Origin: Azoarcus sp. KH32C
GTDB lineage: Bacteria > Pseudomonadota > Gammaproteobacteria > Burkholderiales > Rhodocyclaceae
Reading direction: 5' to 3'
DNA: 64,000 bases
Assembly: GCF_000349945.1 (NCBI RefSeq)
Contig: NC_020516.1
Coordinates: 744,001-808,000 of the forward strand
Shown in pieces: positions 40,474 to 48,219 of this stretch. A program made the translations under genes and the position numbers. The notes beneath the pieces were generated by a model that was not told the origin of the DNA, did no database searches, and was given only the letters and a program-made list of their open reading frames with translations. The first letter of the stretch is position 1. Each line of letters starts with the position of its first letter.

Positions 40474-43395
40474 ATGTTTACGACTCGACAACCTGCTCCG
40501 CGGCTCGGCGCACTCCTGGTCGCCCTCGCATTCGCCGCTCCGTTTGGCGTGCTGGCCGCTCCGCCCGCAGGTACGCTGCCCACGAACCCCGTCGTCGCCA
40601 ACGGCGGCGCCACCTTCACGCAGCCCGGGGCCACCAGCCTCGTCGTCACCAACGCCCCTGGTACGATCATCCGCTGGGACAGCTTCTCGGTCGGCGGTGA
40701 TGCGTCCGTCACCTTCAACCAGAACGGCGCGACCAGCGCAGTGCTGAACCGCGTCGCCGGCGCCTCGCCGTCGGAAATCTTCGGCCGCATGGAATCGAAC
40801 GGCCGCGTCTTCCTGATCAACCCGAACGGCATCGTCTTCGGCAGCACCGCCCGCGTCGATCTCCCCGGCCTCGTCGCCTCGACGCTGAACCTCACCGACA
40901 GCGACTTCCTCGCCGGCAACTACCTTTTCAGCGGCGGCACCGGCAACATCACCGTCCAGTCGGGCGCGACCCTGCTGACCTCGGCCCGCGGCCCGAACGG
41001 CCAGATCTGGCTCATCGCCGGCGGCCAGCTCAAGATCGAAGCCGGTTCGACGATCAGCACCGCCGTCGGCCAGACTGTCCTCGCTGCGGGCTCGCAGGTG
41101 CAGGTCACCGATGACAGCACGGGCGGCATGCGCTTCACGGTGACGACCAGCGCCGCCAATTCAATCGAACACTACGGCGCGATCGCAGCCGAGCAGGGCG
41201 CTGTCGGCATGTTTGCGGACTCCATCGTCCATGCCGGCACTACGACCGTCGCGCCCGGACTGGCAGGCAGCGCAGGACCGGCCGGGACGATCCGCCTTGC
41301 CGCCGCGGGCGACATCACCGTCTCCAACGGCAGCCGCATCGATGCCTCCGGCGCAGGCGCCACCACCGGCGGCACGATCGGCATCGATGCCGGCGGCAAG
41401 GCCACCATCGCACGCCTCGCGACCGTGACCGCCGACGGCAGTAGTAGCGGCAGTGCGGGCGGGCGCATCGACATCGCCGGCAACGAAGTCCTGATCGAGC
41501 CGGGCGACAACGGTTTCTCGAACGTCCATGCGAATGCGCTCAATCCCGCCGACAACGGCGTCGTGAATGTGACGCGCCGTGCTGCGGGCAGCGGTGTCGT
41601 TAGCGCCTACGTCCCGGTCTCCTATTCCGGCGGTAGCGACTGGCTGCCGAACGTCACCTTCCTTGCCGATGGCTCCTACGTCGTCGTGTGGATGGAAATG
41701 AACGGCCCCTCCGGCACCATCTGGAACGTCGACTACGCGACCGTCTACGCACGGCGCTTCAGCGCCAACGGCCAGGCGCTCACCGCGCCGTTCCAGGTCT
41801 CGCAATACTCCAACTATCAGGCGAACCCGACAGTCACGGGTCTCGCGGATGGCGGCTTCGTCGTGCTATGGAGCTACAAGGATTCCCGCCCGGCCTCGGG
41901 CGCGATCGGCACCTTCCCGTTCCGCATCTACGGCAAGCGCTACAACAGTGCCGGCCAGGCGGTGGGGGACGAGTTCCGCGTCGATCCCGATCAGTCGTAC
42001 GGCCAGTACAACGGTGCGGTCACGACTTTGGCCGGCGGCGGCTTCCTCGTGAGTTGGACCAACAACACCAATATCACGAAGGTGCGCCTGTACGATGCCG
42101 CGGGCAACCCGCTGGGAGCCCCCTTCGCTCCCTTCAGTTCCGCAACCGCGACGACGGCGCAGGGTACGGCGTTCGCCGGATACTTTGTGCCCTACGGCGA
42201 CGGCGGCTTCGCCCACGTCTACATGCGCAGCCTGAAGACCTACACGTATTCGACCAGCTGGGCGAGCTGGGACCAGCGTCAGATCTTCGTGCAGCACTAT
42301 GACCGCAACGGCACGCCGATCGGTGCGGAAACGCAACTCGCGAGCGGCTTCGCCCCGCCGGCCCCGGCGGTGATCCCATCGAGCTATCCGACGACCTGGC
42401 TCGACGGTGTCACCGCGCTGCCGAATGGCGACATCGTCCTGACCCAGCGCGTCAACACCTGCGGGACCTGCGATTACAAGGTCTACTACTCGGTCTTCGA
42501 TTCGAAGGGCCAGGCCAAGGTCCTGGACCGCGCCGTCGACGAATCGGGCTACAACCTCTATGCCCGCGTCGCCCCGCTCGCCAACGGCGGCTTCACGATC
42601 GTCTGGGAGCACACCAACCCGACCGTGACCAGCGGCACCACCGTCAAGGACAACGACGTCTTCGCGCAGACCTACGACGCCAATGGCCTGCCGGTCGGCG
42701 CTCCGACCTCGCTGTCGCTCGGCGGCCTCGGCGGCGTCGATCAGCCACGCATCGCGGCGGGTGCGGACGGGCGCTACGTGACCGTCTGGAGCGACAACAT
42801 TTACCTGTCGAGCGGCTACTACAGCGCCCAGGAAATCCGTTCGATGCTGACGCTGCCCAACGCGGTGGCCCCGGCTCCGGTGACGGTGAACGCCTCGGCG
42901 GTCCTGCCGAGCAGCAGCTACGCGACGCGTCCGGGCGCCTCGAACGGCGTCGCCGGCTTGATTCCGACCAGCACGCCGACCCCGGAACCCGCGCCCGCTC
43001 CGGCTCCGGCTCCGGCTCCGGAACCCACGCCTGCTCCGGCTCCGGAACCCGTTCCCGCCCCGGCGCCTGCGCCAGCTCCGGAACCCGCCCCCGCGCCGGC
43101 ACCCGCGCCGGCACCCGCGCCTGCACCCGCGCCTGCACCGGCGCCGGCTCCCGAGCCCGCTCCGGTTCCGAAGGCGCCGCGCAACACCGAGTCGGCCCTC
43201 AACACCGTCCGCCTCGTCACGCCGACTGGACAGCAGAACTTCGTCTTCCCCGGCGCCGCCGAGCACTTCGGCGGCAGCGTGCAGGTGAATGCGGTTCGCG
43301 GCGAAAACAACGAGGTGGTTGGCTACAAGCTCGCTCCGACCTCGCCGGCTGCCGCTGCAACGACGCCGGCTGCGAACAAGAGCGCGAAGAAGTAA
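40474..43395 (+). CDS. Two-partner secretion exoprotein (TpsA) with seven-unit propeller-like repeat and PAPAPE tail
   Basis: Secreted protein of 973 residues. A signal peptide (about 1-29, ending GVLAAP) is followed by a TPS/haemagglutination-activity domain (about 30-290) with FNQNGATSAVLNRVAG and the hallmark NPNGI near residue 118. Next come glycine-rich helix-like strands to about 370. Seven units of about 55-75 residues follow (about 385-790), each with an (A/P)(D/N)GG-F-VV-W strand. Most units also have a YDxxGxPxG strand, a pattern suggesting a seven-bladed beta-propeller. A Pro/Ala/Glu tract (about 833-898) and a short C-terminal segment ending NKSAKK close it. Far shorter than FHA-type filaments. 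The ATG has GGGAGG upstream. Ligand unknown. Confidence 0.85.
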   Translation: MFTTRQPAPRLGALLVALAFAAPFGVLAAPPAGTLPTNPVVANGGATFTQPGATSLVVTNAPGTIIRWDSFSVGGDASVTFNQNGATSAVLNRVAGASPSEIFGRMESNGRVFLINPNGIVFGSTARVDLPGLVASTLNLTDSDFLAGNYLFSGGTGNITVQSGATLLTSARGPNGQIWLIAGGQLKIEAGSTISTAVGQTVLAAGSQVQVTDDSTGGMRFTVTTSAANSIEHYGAIAAEQGAVGMFADSIVHAGTTTVAPGLAGSAGPAGTIRLAAAGDITVSNGSRIDASGAGATTGGTIGIDAGGKATIARLATVTADGSSSGSAGGRIDIAGNEVLIEPGDNGFSNVHANALNPADNGVVNVTRRAAGSGVVSAYVPVSYSGGSDWLPNVTFLADGSYVVVWMEMNGPSGTIWNVDYATVYARRFSANGQALTAPFQVSQYSNYQANPTVTGLADGGFVVLWSYKDSRPASGAIGTFPFRIYGKRYNSAGQAVGDEFRVDPDQSYGQYNGAVTTLAGGGFLVSWTNNTNITKVRLYDAAGNPLGAPFAPFSSATATTAQGTAFAGYFVPYGDGGFAHVYMRSLKTYTYSTSWASWDQRQIFVQHYDRNGTPIGAETQLASGFAPPAPAVIPSSYPTTWLDGVTALPNGDIVLTQRVNTCGTCDYKVYYSVFDSKGQAKVLDRAVDESGYNLYARVAPLANGGFTIVWEHTNPTVTSGTTVKDNDVFAQTYDANGLPVGAPTSLSLGGLGGVDQPRIAAGADGRYVTVWSDNIYLSSGYYSAQEIRSMLTLPNAVAPAPVTVNASAVLPSSSYATRPGASNGVAGLIPTSTPTPEPAPAPAPAPAPEPTPAPAPEPVPAPAPAPAPEPAPAPAPAPAPAPAPAPAPAPAPEPAPVPKAPRNTESALNTVRLVTPTGQQNFVFPGAAEHFGGSVQVNAVRGENNEVVGYKLAPTSPAAAATTPAANKSAKK
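42972..43173 (+). repeat. Pro-Ala-Glu coding repeat tract in tpsA
   Basis: About 200 bp of tandem 6-bp units (GCTCCG, GCGCCG, GCACCC and variants) encode Pro-Ala pairs interrupted by Glu-Pro at irregular intervals. Such low-complexity DNA can change length by slippage in multiples of 6 bp without breaking the frame. It likely codes an extended linker or wall-spanning stalk. Confidence 0.85.
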
Positions 43396-43408
43396 GTAGT
43401 TGATGGTG

Positions 43409-43450
43409 GAAACCGGCGAGGCGGGGAGCGATCCTCGCCACGCCGGTTTC
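43409..43450 (+). terminator. Long hairpin after tpsA, probable terminator
   Basis: GAAACCGGCG (43409-43418) pairs perfectly with CGCCGGTTTC (43441-43450), and the interior GGCGGGGA/TCCTCGCC extends the stem with one mismatch. It begins 14 bp after the tpsA stop. No T-run follows, so it may be a 3' stabilising hairpin instead. Confidence 0.55.
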
Positions 43451-43644
43451 GGCGTTTACCTCATGCATCTGCGAGCGCTCATGGGCTTGAGCACCGTTTT
43501 ACGGATCGGATCTGGCGCTACACGCTCTCACAGTTCGGCGAAATCATCCTGGCGATAATGACCGTCGTGATCTTCGTCGTGATGGCCGTCGTCTGCGAAC
43601 CCATCCGCTCGATTTCCCGGGCTTTACTGCGAGTCGAAGGAAGA

Positions 43645-44019
43645 ATGAGCCTCACTGTGTTTGCCGAGCTGAAGTTCTGGCTGCTCGTGCTGTTTTCGCT
43701 GGTGGTGCCGGTCGCGATCTACGTGTTGCTGCTCGTCAGGCGCGCGGTGTCGCCGCTGACGGTGCTGGCCCTCGGGCTGGCGCTTATCCTGATCGCGGGA
43801 TTCGATACCTACCTGCTGCAGAGCCTCGTGCAGATGGCGAAGGCGAGCGCGTCGCTTGCTGACGATGCGGTATTCGTGTCCGAGCTGACCTTGGGCTTGT
43901 ATCTGCTGCCGGCCCTGTTTGCCGGCGTGGGCGTGAATGTGATTTCGCATGTCCTGATCCGGCATCTGGGCGAAGCCGAACGGCAGTTCGAAAAGGATCG
44001 GGATCAGGGGCGTCGCTGA
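43645..44019 (+). CDS. Small integral membrane protein, function unknown
   Basis: A 124-residue protein not recognised as any family. It has three predicted membrane helices (about 9-32 FWLLVLFSLVVPVAIYVLLL, 38-60 and 83-108) and a charged C terminus (GEAERQFEKDRDQGRR). The ATG at 43645 is chosen because AAGGAAGA lies just before it. The same frame is open further upstream and codes hydrophobic residues from ATG 43558, so a longer form with an additional helix is possible. It lies between tpsA and a VOC-family gene. Confidence 0.6.
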   Translation: MSLTVFAELKFWLLVLFSLVVPVAIYVLLLVRRAVSPLTVLALGLALILIAGFDTYLLQSLVQMAKASASLADDAVFVSELTLGLYLLPALFAGVGVNVISHVLIRHLGEAERQFEKDRDQGRR

Positions 44020-44103
44020 CTGCGCGGGTTTGCGTCGGCGGCCGTGTTCTCTATACCGAAAGCGGGTGCCGGGTTTGGGGCCCAGGATTTGGAGGGACCT
44101 TCC

Positions 44104-44526
44104 ATGTTGTCGAGAATTTCGCTGGTCACGCTCGGAGTCGACGATCTCGAGCGGTCGTTGCGTTTCTATCGCGACGGTTTGGGGCTGAAGACGGAAGGCA
44201 TCGTCGGTACGGAGTTCGAGCACGGGGCGGTGGCCTTCTTCGAGCTCCACGGCGGGTTGCGCTTGGCGTTGTGGCCTCGGGCGAGTCTCGCGCACGACAG
44301 CGGCCTGCCGGTGGCGAAGCCGAGCGCGACGGAGTTGAGCCTGGGGCACAACGTCACGTCGCGCGCTGAGGTTGATACGGTGATGGATGAGGCGCGCCGC
44401 GCCGGGGCGACGATCGTGAAGCCTGCGCAGGACACCTTCTGGGGCGGCTACGCGGGCTACTTCCAGGACCCCGACGGGCACCTGTGGGAAGTGGCGTGGA
44501 ATCCGGCGTGGACGCTGCCGGAGTGA
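44104..44526 (+). CDS. VOC (glyoxalase/bleomycin resistance) superfamily protein
   Basis: A 140-residue single-domain protein. The beta-alpha-beta-beta-beta repeats are visible: ISLVTLGVDDLERSLRFYRDGLGL at the start and GYAGYFQDPDGHLWEVAWNP near the end, the latter with the usual metal-side Glu in LWEVAWN. Its first metal position is Thr rather than His (LVTLG), so a catalytic glyoxalase I role is not supported; the activity is unknown. GGAGG precedes the ATG. It is convergent with the ohr-cupin remnant. Confidence 0.85.
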   Translation: MLSRISLVTLGVDDLERSLRFYRDGLGLKTEGIVGTEFEHGAVAFFELHGGLRLALWPRASLAHDSGLPVAKPSATELSLGHNVTSRAEVDTVMDEARRAGATIVKPAQDTFWGGYAGYFQDPDGHLWEVAWNPAWTLPE

Positions 44527-44541
44527 GGCCGTCGGCTGGCC

Positions 44542-44874
44542 TCAGCGGCGCCCGACGAGGTAGCGGACGCCTGCCGGGCCGTAGCTTTCGGTGTGCGGTT
44601 CGTTCGCGGCGAGGTGGAAGACGTCGCCGACGCGGTACGTAGTCGCCTCGGCTTCGGTCCGGATGAGGATCTCGCCGGCGAGGATCAGCGCCTTCGCTTC
44701 GAAGGGATGGGTGTGGGTGTCGAGCGCGCCGTTTGGTTCGCGCTCGACGAGCACGATCTCTCCGAAGCCTTCCTGTTCGAGCAGGCCGTCGTTCGTGACC
44801 GAGCGGCCTTCGCGCCCGCCCGTGGTGTGGGCGTGAGCCGTATATTAGAGGACTTTTTCGAGTCTGGTCGTCAT
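44542..44874 (-). pseudogene. ohr 5' remnant fused to a truncated cupin gene
   Basis: One reading frame begins at ATG 44874 behind GGAG and reads MTTRLEKVL, stop, YTAHAHTTGGREGRSVTND. That is the N terminus of an organic hydroperoxide resistance (Ohr/OsmC) protein with one extra TAA codon (44845-44847) between VL and YTA. After about 30 Ohr-like residues it switches in frame to a single-domain cupin (EGFGEIVLVEREPNGALDTH, HPFEAKALILAGEI, YRVGDVFHLAANEPH) ending GVRYLVGRR at 44542. The catalytic cysteines of Ohr are absent, and the cupin lacks its own start region. A GTG at 44754, with GGAGAG close before it, could restart translation to give a 70-residue cupin. It lies 40 bp behind katA. Confidence 0.7.
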
Positions 44875-44914
44875 GTTTGCTCCGCTTCTTGTGCGTTGGG
44901 GGTTTGGGGGATGC

Positions 44915-46372
44915 TCAGGCGCCGATTTCCGCGCTGCTGATGCCGAGGGCCTTCGCGACGCCCGTGCCGTAGGCGGGATCGGCCTTCGTGCAGTTGGCGA
45001 TGTGGCGCAACTGGATGTCCTTCGGCGCGCCGCCGAGCGAGCGGGCGGTGTTGTCGAAGAGCGCCTGCCGCGCGGCGGGCGTCATCAGACGGAACAGCGC
45101 GCCGGGCTGCGAGTAGTAGTCGGCGTCCTCGCGGTGGTTCCAGTGGTCGGCCGCGCCTTCGACCGACAGCGGCGGTTCGCGGTAGTCGGGCTGCTCCTGC
45201 CATTCGCCGTAGCTGTTGGGCTCGTAGCCGAGCGTGCCGCCGTGGTTGCCGTCGACGCGCATCTGCCCGTCGCGGTGGTAGCTGTGGACGGGGCAGCGCG
45301 GGGCGTTGACCGGGATCTGGTGGTGATTGACGCCGAGGCGGTAGCGCTGCGCGTCGCCGTAGGAGAAGAGGCGCGCCTGCAGCATCTTGTCGGGCGAGAA
45401 GCCGATGCCGGGGACGACCGCGGCCGGATTGAAGGCCGATTGCTCGACCTCGGCGAAGAAGTTCTCGGGATTGCGGTTCAGTTCCATCACGCCGACTTCG
45501 ATCAGCGGGTAGTCCTTGTGCGGCCACACCTTGGTCAGGTCGAAGGGGTGGTAGGGCACCTTCGACGCGTCCTTCTCCGGCATCACCTGCACGTACAGCG
45601 TCCACTTCGGGAAGTCGCCGCGCTCGATCGCTTCATAGAGGTCGCGCTGGTGGCTTTCGCGGTCCTTGCCGATCAGCGCTTCGGCCTCCGCGTCGGTGAG
45701 GTTCTTGATGCCTTGCTGCGTCTTGAAGTGGAACTTGACCCAGTGGCGCTCGTTCTGCGCGTTGATGAAGCTGAAGGTGTGCGAGCCGAAGCCGTGCATG
45801 TGGCGATAGCTCGCCGGAATGCCGCGGTCGCTCATCACGATGGTGATCTGGTGCAGCGCCTCGGGCAGCGAAGTCCAGAAGTCCCAGTTGTTCTTCGCAC
45901 TGCGCAGGTTGGTGCGCGGGTCGCGCTTGACGGCGTGGTTGAGGTCGGGGAACTTCAGCGGATCGCGCAGGAAGAACACCGGCGTGTTGTTGCCGACGAG
46001 GTCCCAGTTGCCTTCCTCGGTGTAGAACTTCAGCGCGAAGCCGCGGATGTCGCGCTCAGCATCGGCTGCGCCGCGCTCGCCGGCAACGGTTGTGAAGCGG
46101 GCAAAGAGTTCGGTCTTTTTGCCGATCTGCGAAAAGAGCTTCGCCCGCGTGTATTTCGTGATGTCGTGCGTAACGGTGAAGGTGCCGTAGGCGCCGGAGC
46201 CCTTGGCGTGCATGCGCCGCTCGGGGATGACCTCGCGGTCGAAATGCGCGAGCTTCTCGAGCAGCCATACATCCTGCAGCAGCGCGGGGCCGCGCGGACC
46301 GGCGGTCATGGTGTTCTGGTTGTCCGGAACCGGTGCGCCGGCGGCAGTCGTGAGGCGTTTCTTGTCAGTCAT
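44915..46372 (-). CDS. katA: Haem catalase, small-subunit (clade 3) type
   Basis: Dismutates hydrogen peroxide. The 485-residue length is that of small-subunit catalases. Visible motifs are the distal-His region PERRMHAKGSGAYGTF (His near residue 54), NNTPVFFLRDPLKFPD, RHMHGFGSHTFSF, and the proximal haem-ligand Tyr in ARLFSYGDAQRYRLG near residue 337. There is no signal peptide, so it is cytoplasmic. It starts MTDKKRLTTAAGAPVPDN. An AT-rich upstream segment (46373-46482), unlike its surroundings, holds an OxyR-like half-site. The ohr-cupin remnant lies downstream on the same strand. Confidence 0.95.
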   Translation of the reverse strand: MTDKKRLTTAAGAPVPDNQNTMTAGPRGPALLQDVWLLEKLAHFDREVIPERRMHAKGSGAYGTFTVTHDITKYTRAKLFSQIGKKTELFARFTTVAGERGAADAERDIRGFALKFYTEEGNWDLVGNNTPVFFLRDPLKFPDLNHAVKRDPRTNLRSAKNNWDFWTSLPEALHQITIVMSDRGIPASYRHMHGFGSHTFSFINAQNERHWVKFHFKTQQGIKNLTDAEAEALIGKDRESHQRDLYEAIERGDFPKWTLYVQVMPEKDASKVPYHPFDLTKVWPHKDYPLIEVGVMELNRNPENFFAEVEQSAFNPAAVVPGIGFSPDKMLQARLFSYGDAQRYRLGVNHHQIPVNAPRCPVHSYHRDGQMRVDGNHGGTLGYEPNSYGEWQEQPDYREPPLSVEGAADHWNHREDADYYSQPGALFRLMTPAARQALFDNTARSLGGAPKDIQLRHIANCTKADPAYGTGVAKALGISSAEIGA

Positions 46373-46445
46373 CGCTCGTCTCCGTTGTTGTTCGACGGGA
46401 GGTGGATCCCTCTACAAACTTAGACTATGCAGCGATGGCGGCTAA

Positions 46446-46482
46446 ATTAATTATTGTTAGAAAATTGATAGTTGATGGCTAT
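46446..46482 (-). promoter_or_regulatory. OxyR-like site in the AT-rich katA upstream region
   Basis: ATAG-N7-CTAT at 46468-46482 is a full OxyR half-operator. The second half, expected 7 bp away at 46446-46460, reads ATTA-N7-TTAG and is degenerate. It lies 75-110 bp before the katA ATG, in sequence far richer in A/T than the flanks. It overlaps nothing but the end of the convergent-side gene's leader. Confidence 0.45.
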
Positions 46483-47631
46483 TTAATGTTTGATGCCGAG
46501 GCGCCACAGCGAGGTGATTTCGGCCGCCCGCGCCGCATGCAGCGGGTCGTCGGCGTCCTGCGCCTTGGGGTGTTTCGGGCGGGCGCCGAGACGGTCCAGC
46601 ACCTGCAGGCCGGCGGCTTCGATCATCGCGAGGAGTTCGTCGCGCGGGCGCAGGCCGAGATGTTCGGCGAGGTCCGACAGGATCAGCCAGCCTTCGCCGC
46701 CGGGCAGGAGATGCGCGGCAAGACCGTCGAGGAAGGCGTGCAGCATGCGGCTGTCGGGGTCGTAGACGGCGTATTCGACCGGCGAACTCGGGCGCGCAGG
46801 CACCCAGGGCGGATTACAGACGATGAGCCCGGCATGGCCCTCCGGGAACATGTCGGTCTGCACGACTTCCACGCGTTTGGTGCAGCCGAGCCGGGCAAGG
46901 TTCTCGCGCGCGCAGGCAAGCGCCCGCGGATCCTGCTCGGTTGCGACGATGCGCGCGACACCACGCCGTGCGAGCAGCGCCGCGAGGACGCCGGTGCCCG
47001 TGCCGATGTCGAAGGCGGCTCCCTTCGTCAGGGCCGCGGGCAAGGGCGCCTTTGCGACGAGATCGATGTACTCCCCGCGCACCGGCGAGAACACGCCGTA
47101 ATGCGGATGAATCGACGCGCCGAGGGCCGGGATCGGCACGCCTTTCTTGCGCCATTCATGTGCGCCGATCAGGCCTTGTAGCTCCCGTAGAGAGGCGACG
47201 TAGGCTTCGTCGGCAGGGCCGTAGGCTTCGAGACAGGCCTGGCGGACGTCGGGGGCGCGGCGCAGCGGCAGCGAGTGGCCGGCGTCGAAGGGCAGGAGCA
47301 GCATGCCGAGCGCGCGGGCGCGCTGGGCCTGGGCCTGGCGGTGCAGGTGGAAGGCTTCGGCGGGGCTTTTCGGGGCGGTGGCCTTGGCGGGGCGGCGCGG
47401 CTTGCGGTCGATGCGCCGCGCCATCGCCTGCAGCAGTTGCTTCGCGTTCTGGAAGTCGCCGCGGTAGAGGAGCGCCGTGCCTTCGCAGGCGAGGCGGTAA
47501 GCCTGGTCGGCGGAGGTCTGGTCGTCGGCGATGACGACGCGCTTGGGCGGCGGCATGCCGCTTTCGGAGCGCCAACGTGCTGTGTGGCTGACGCCGTTCT
47601 CGTCCCAGACGATCTGCGGGAATTCGTTCAT
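46483..47631 (-). CDS. Class I SAM-dependent methyltransferase with N-methyltransferase NPPW motif
   Basis: A 382-residue cytoplasmic methyltransferase. The N-terminal third (about 1-170) is not recognised. The catalytic domain follows: YGVFSPVRGEYIDLV near 180, the SAM-binding AFDIGTGTGVLAALLARRGV near 208, VEVVQTDMF and the catalytic VCNPPW near 280, as in RsmC, PrmB and PrmC amino-group methyltransferases. The target (rRNA or protein Gln/N) is unknown. A start ATG at 47631 gives MNEFPQIVWDENG. It lies upstream of katA on the same strand, but the AT-rich gap suggests separate transcription. Confidence 0.8.
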   Translation of the reverse strand: MNEFPQIVWDENGVSHTARWRSESGMPPPKRVVIADDQTSADQAYRLACEGTALLYRGDFQNAKQLLQAMARRIDRKPRRPAKATAPKSPAEAFHLHRQAQAQRARALGMLLLPFDAGHSLPLRRAPDVRQACLEAYGPADEAYVASLRELQGLIGAHEWRKKGVPIPALGASIHPHYGVFSPVRGEYIDLVAKAPLPAALTKGAAFDIGTGTGVLAALLARRGVARIVATEQDPRALACARENLARLGCTKRVEVVQTDMFPEGHAGLIVCNPPWVPARPSSPVEYAVYDPDSRMLHAFLDGLAAHLLPGGEGWLILSDLAEHLGLRPRDELLAMIEAAGLQVLDRLGARPKHPKAQDADDPLHAARAAEITSLWRLGIKH

Positions 47632-47727
47632 CGGGAGGCCTGGCTGCGGGGGAGGGTAGGGGCCGGCATCATAGCCGCTTGGCGGCGGCCGGGCGAATCC
47701 GCGTGCCCGGTCGGCACACTCGGGCTG

Positions 47728-48219
47728 TCAGCCCTTGTCGGCCTGGCTATGCGTCTCGGCGAAGCGTTTTTCGAGTTCCAGGCGCAGTGCCTTGCGCGCT
47801 TCGGCCGCTTCGAAGCGGCGCTTTTCCTTCGGACTGAAGGGCCGCAGCGGCGGCACCGGGACCGGCTTGCCGTCGTCGTCGACGGCGACCATCGTAAAGA
47901 AGCAGCTGTTGGCGTGGCGGACTTCCTGCGTGCGGATATTTTCGGCGACCACCTTGATGCCGACTTCCATCGACGACTTGCCGGTGTAGTTGACGCTCGC
48001 GAGGAAGGTGACGAGTTCGCCGACCATGATCGGCTGGCGGAACATGACCTGGTCCACCGACAGCGTGACGACATAGCGCGCGGCATAGCGGCTCGCGCAG
48101 GCGTAGGCGACCTGGTCGAGGAGCTTGAGCACGGCGCCGCCATGCACCTTGCCGGAAAAGTTGGCCATGTCCGGCGTCATCAGCACGGTCATGGTCAGTT
48201 GGTGCGCGGGGAGATCCAT
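47728..48219 (-). CDS. Acyl-CoA thioesterase, YciA-type hotdog fold
   Basis: Hydrolyses acyl-CoA esters in the cytoplasm. The 163-residue protein has the hotdog core MTVLMTPDMANFSGKVHGGAVLKLLDQ (the Asn/His/Gly and Asp residues of the family), then ASRYAARYVVTLSVDQVMF and RHANSCFFTMVAVDD. The long charged C terminus FSPKEKRRFEAAEARKALRL is typical of this group. Chain-length preference is unknown. It lies 96 bp upstream of the methyltransferase gene on the same strand. Confidence 0.88.
   Translation of the reverse strand: MDLPAHQLTMTVLMTPDMANFSGKVHGGAVLKLLDQVAYACASRYAARYVVTLSVDQVMFRQPIMVGELVTFLASVNYTGKSSMEVGIKVVAENIRTQEVRHANSCFFTMVAVDDDGKPVPVPPLRPFSPKEKRRFEAAEARKALRLELEKRFAETHSQADKG

Noticed and set aside
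42972..43173. Tandem short repeats that could be taken for a CRISPR array
   Set aside because: Units are 6 bp, in frame and without unique spacers. They encode a Pro-Ala-Glu tract inside a gene.
41866..43266. Arg/Gly-rich and Gly/Ala-rich minus-strand frames over the tpsA repeat
   Set aside because: They are produced by the complement of the Pro-Ala-Glu repeat; no independent gene signal is present.
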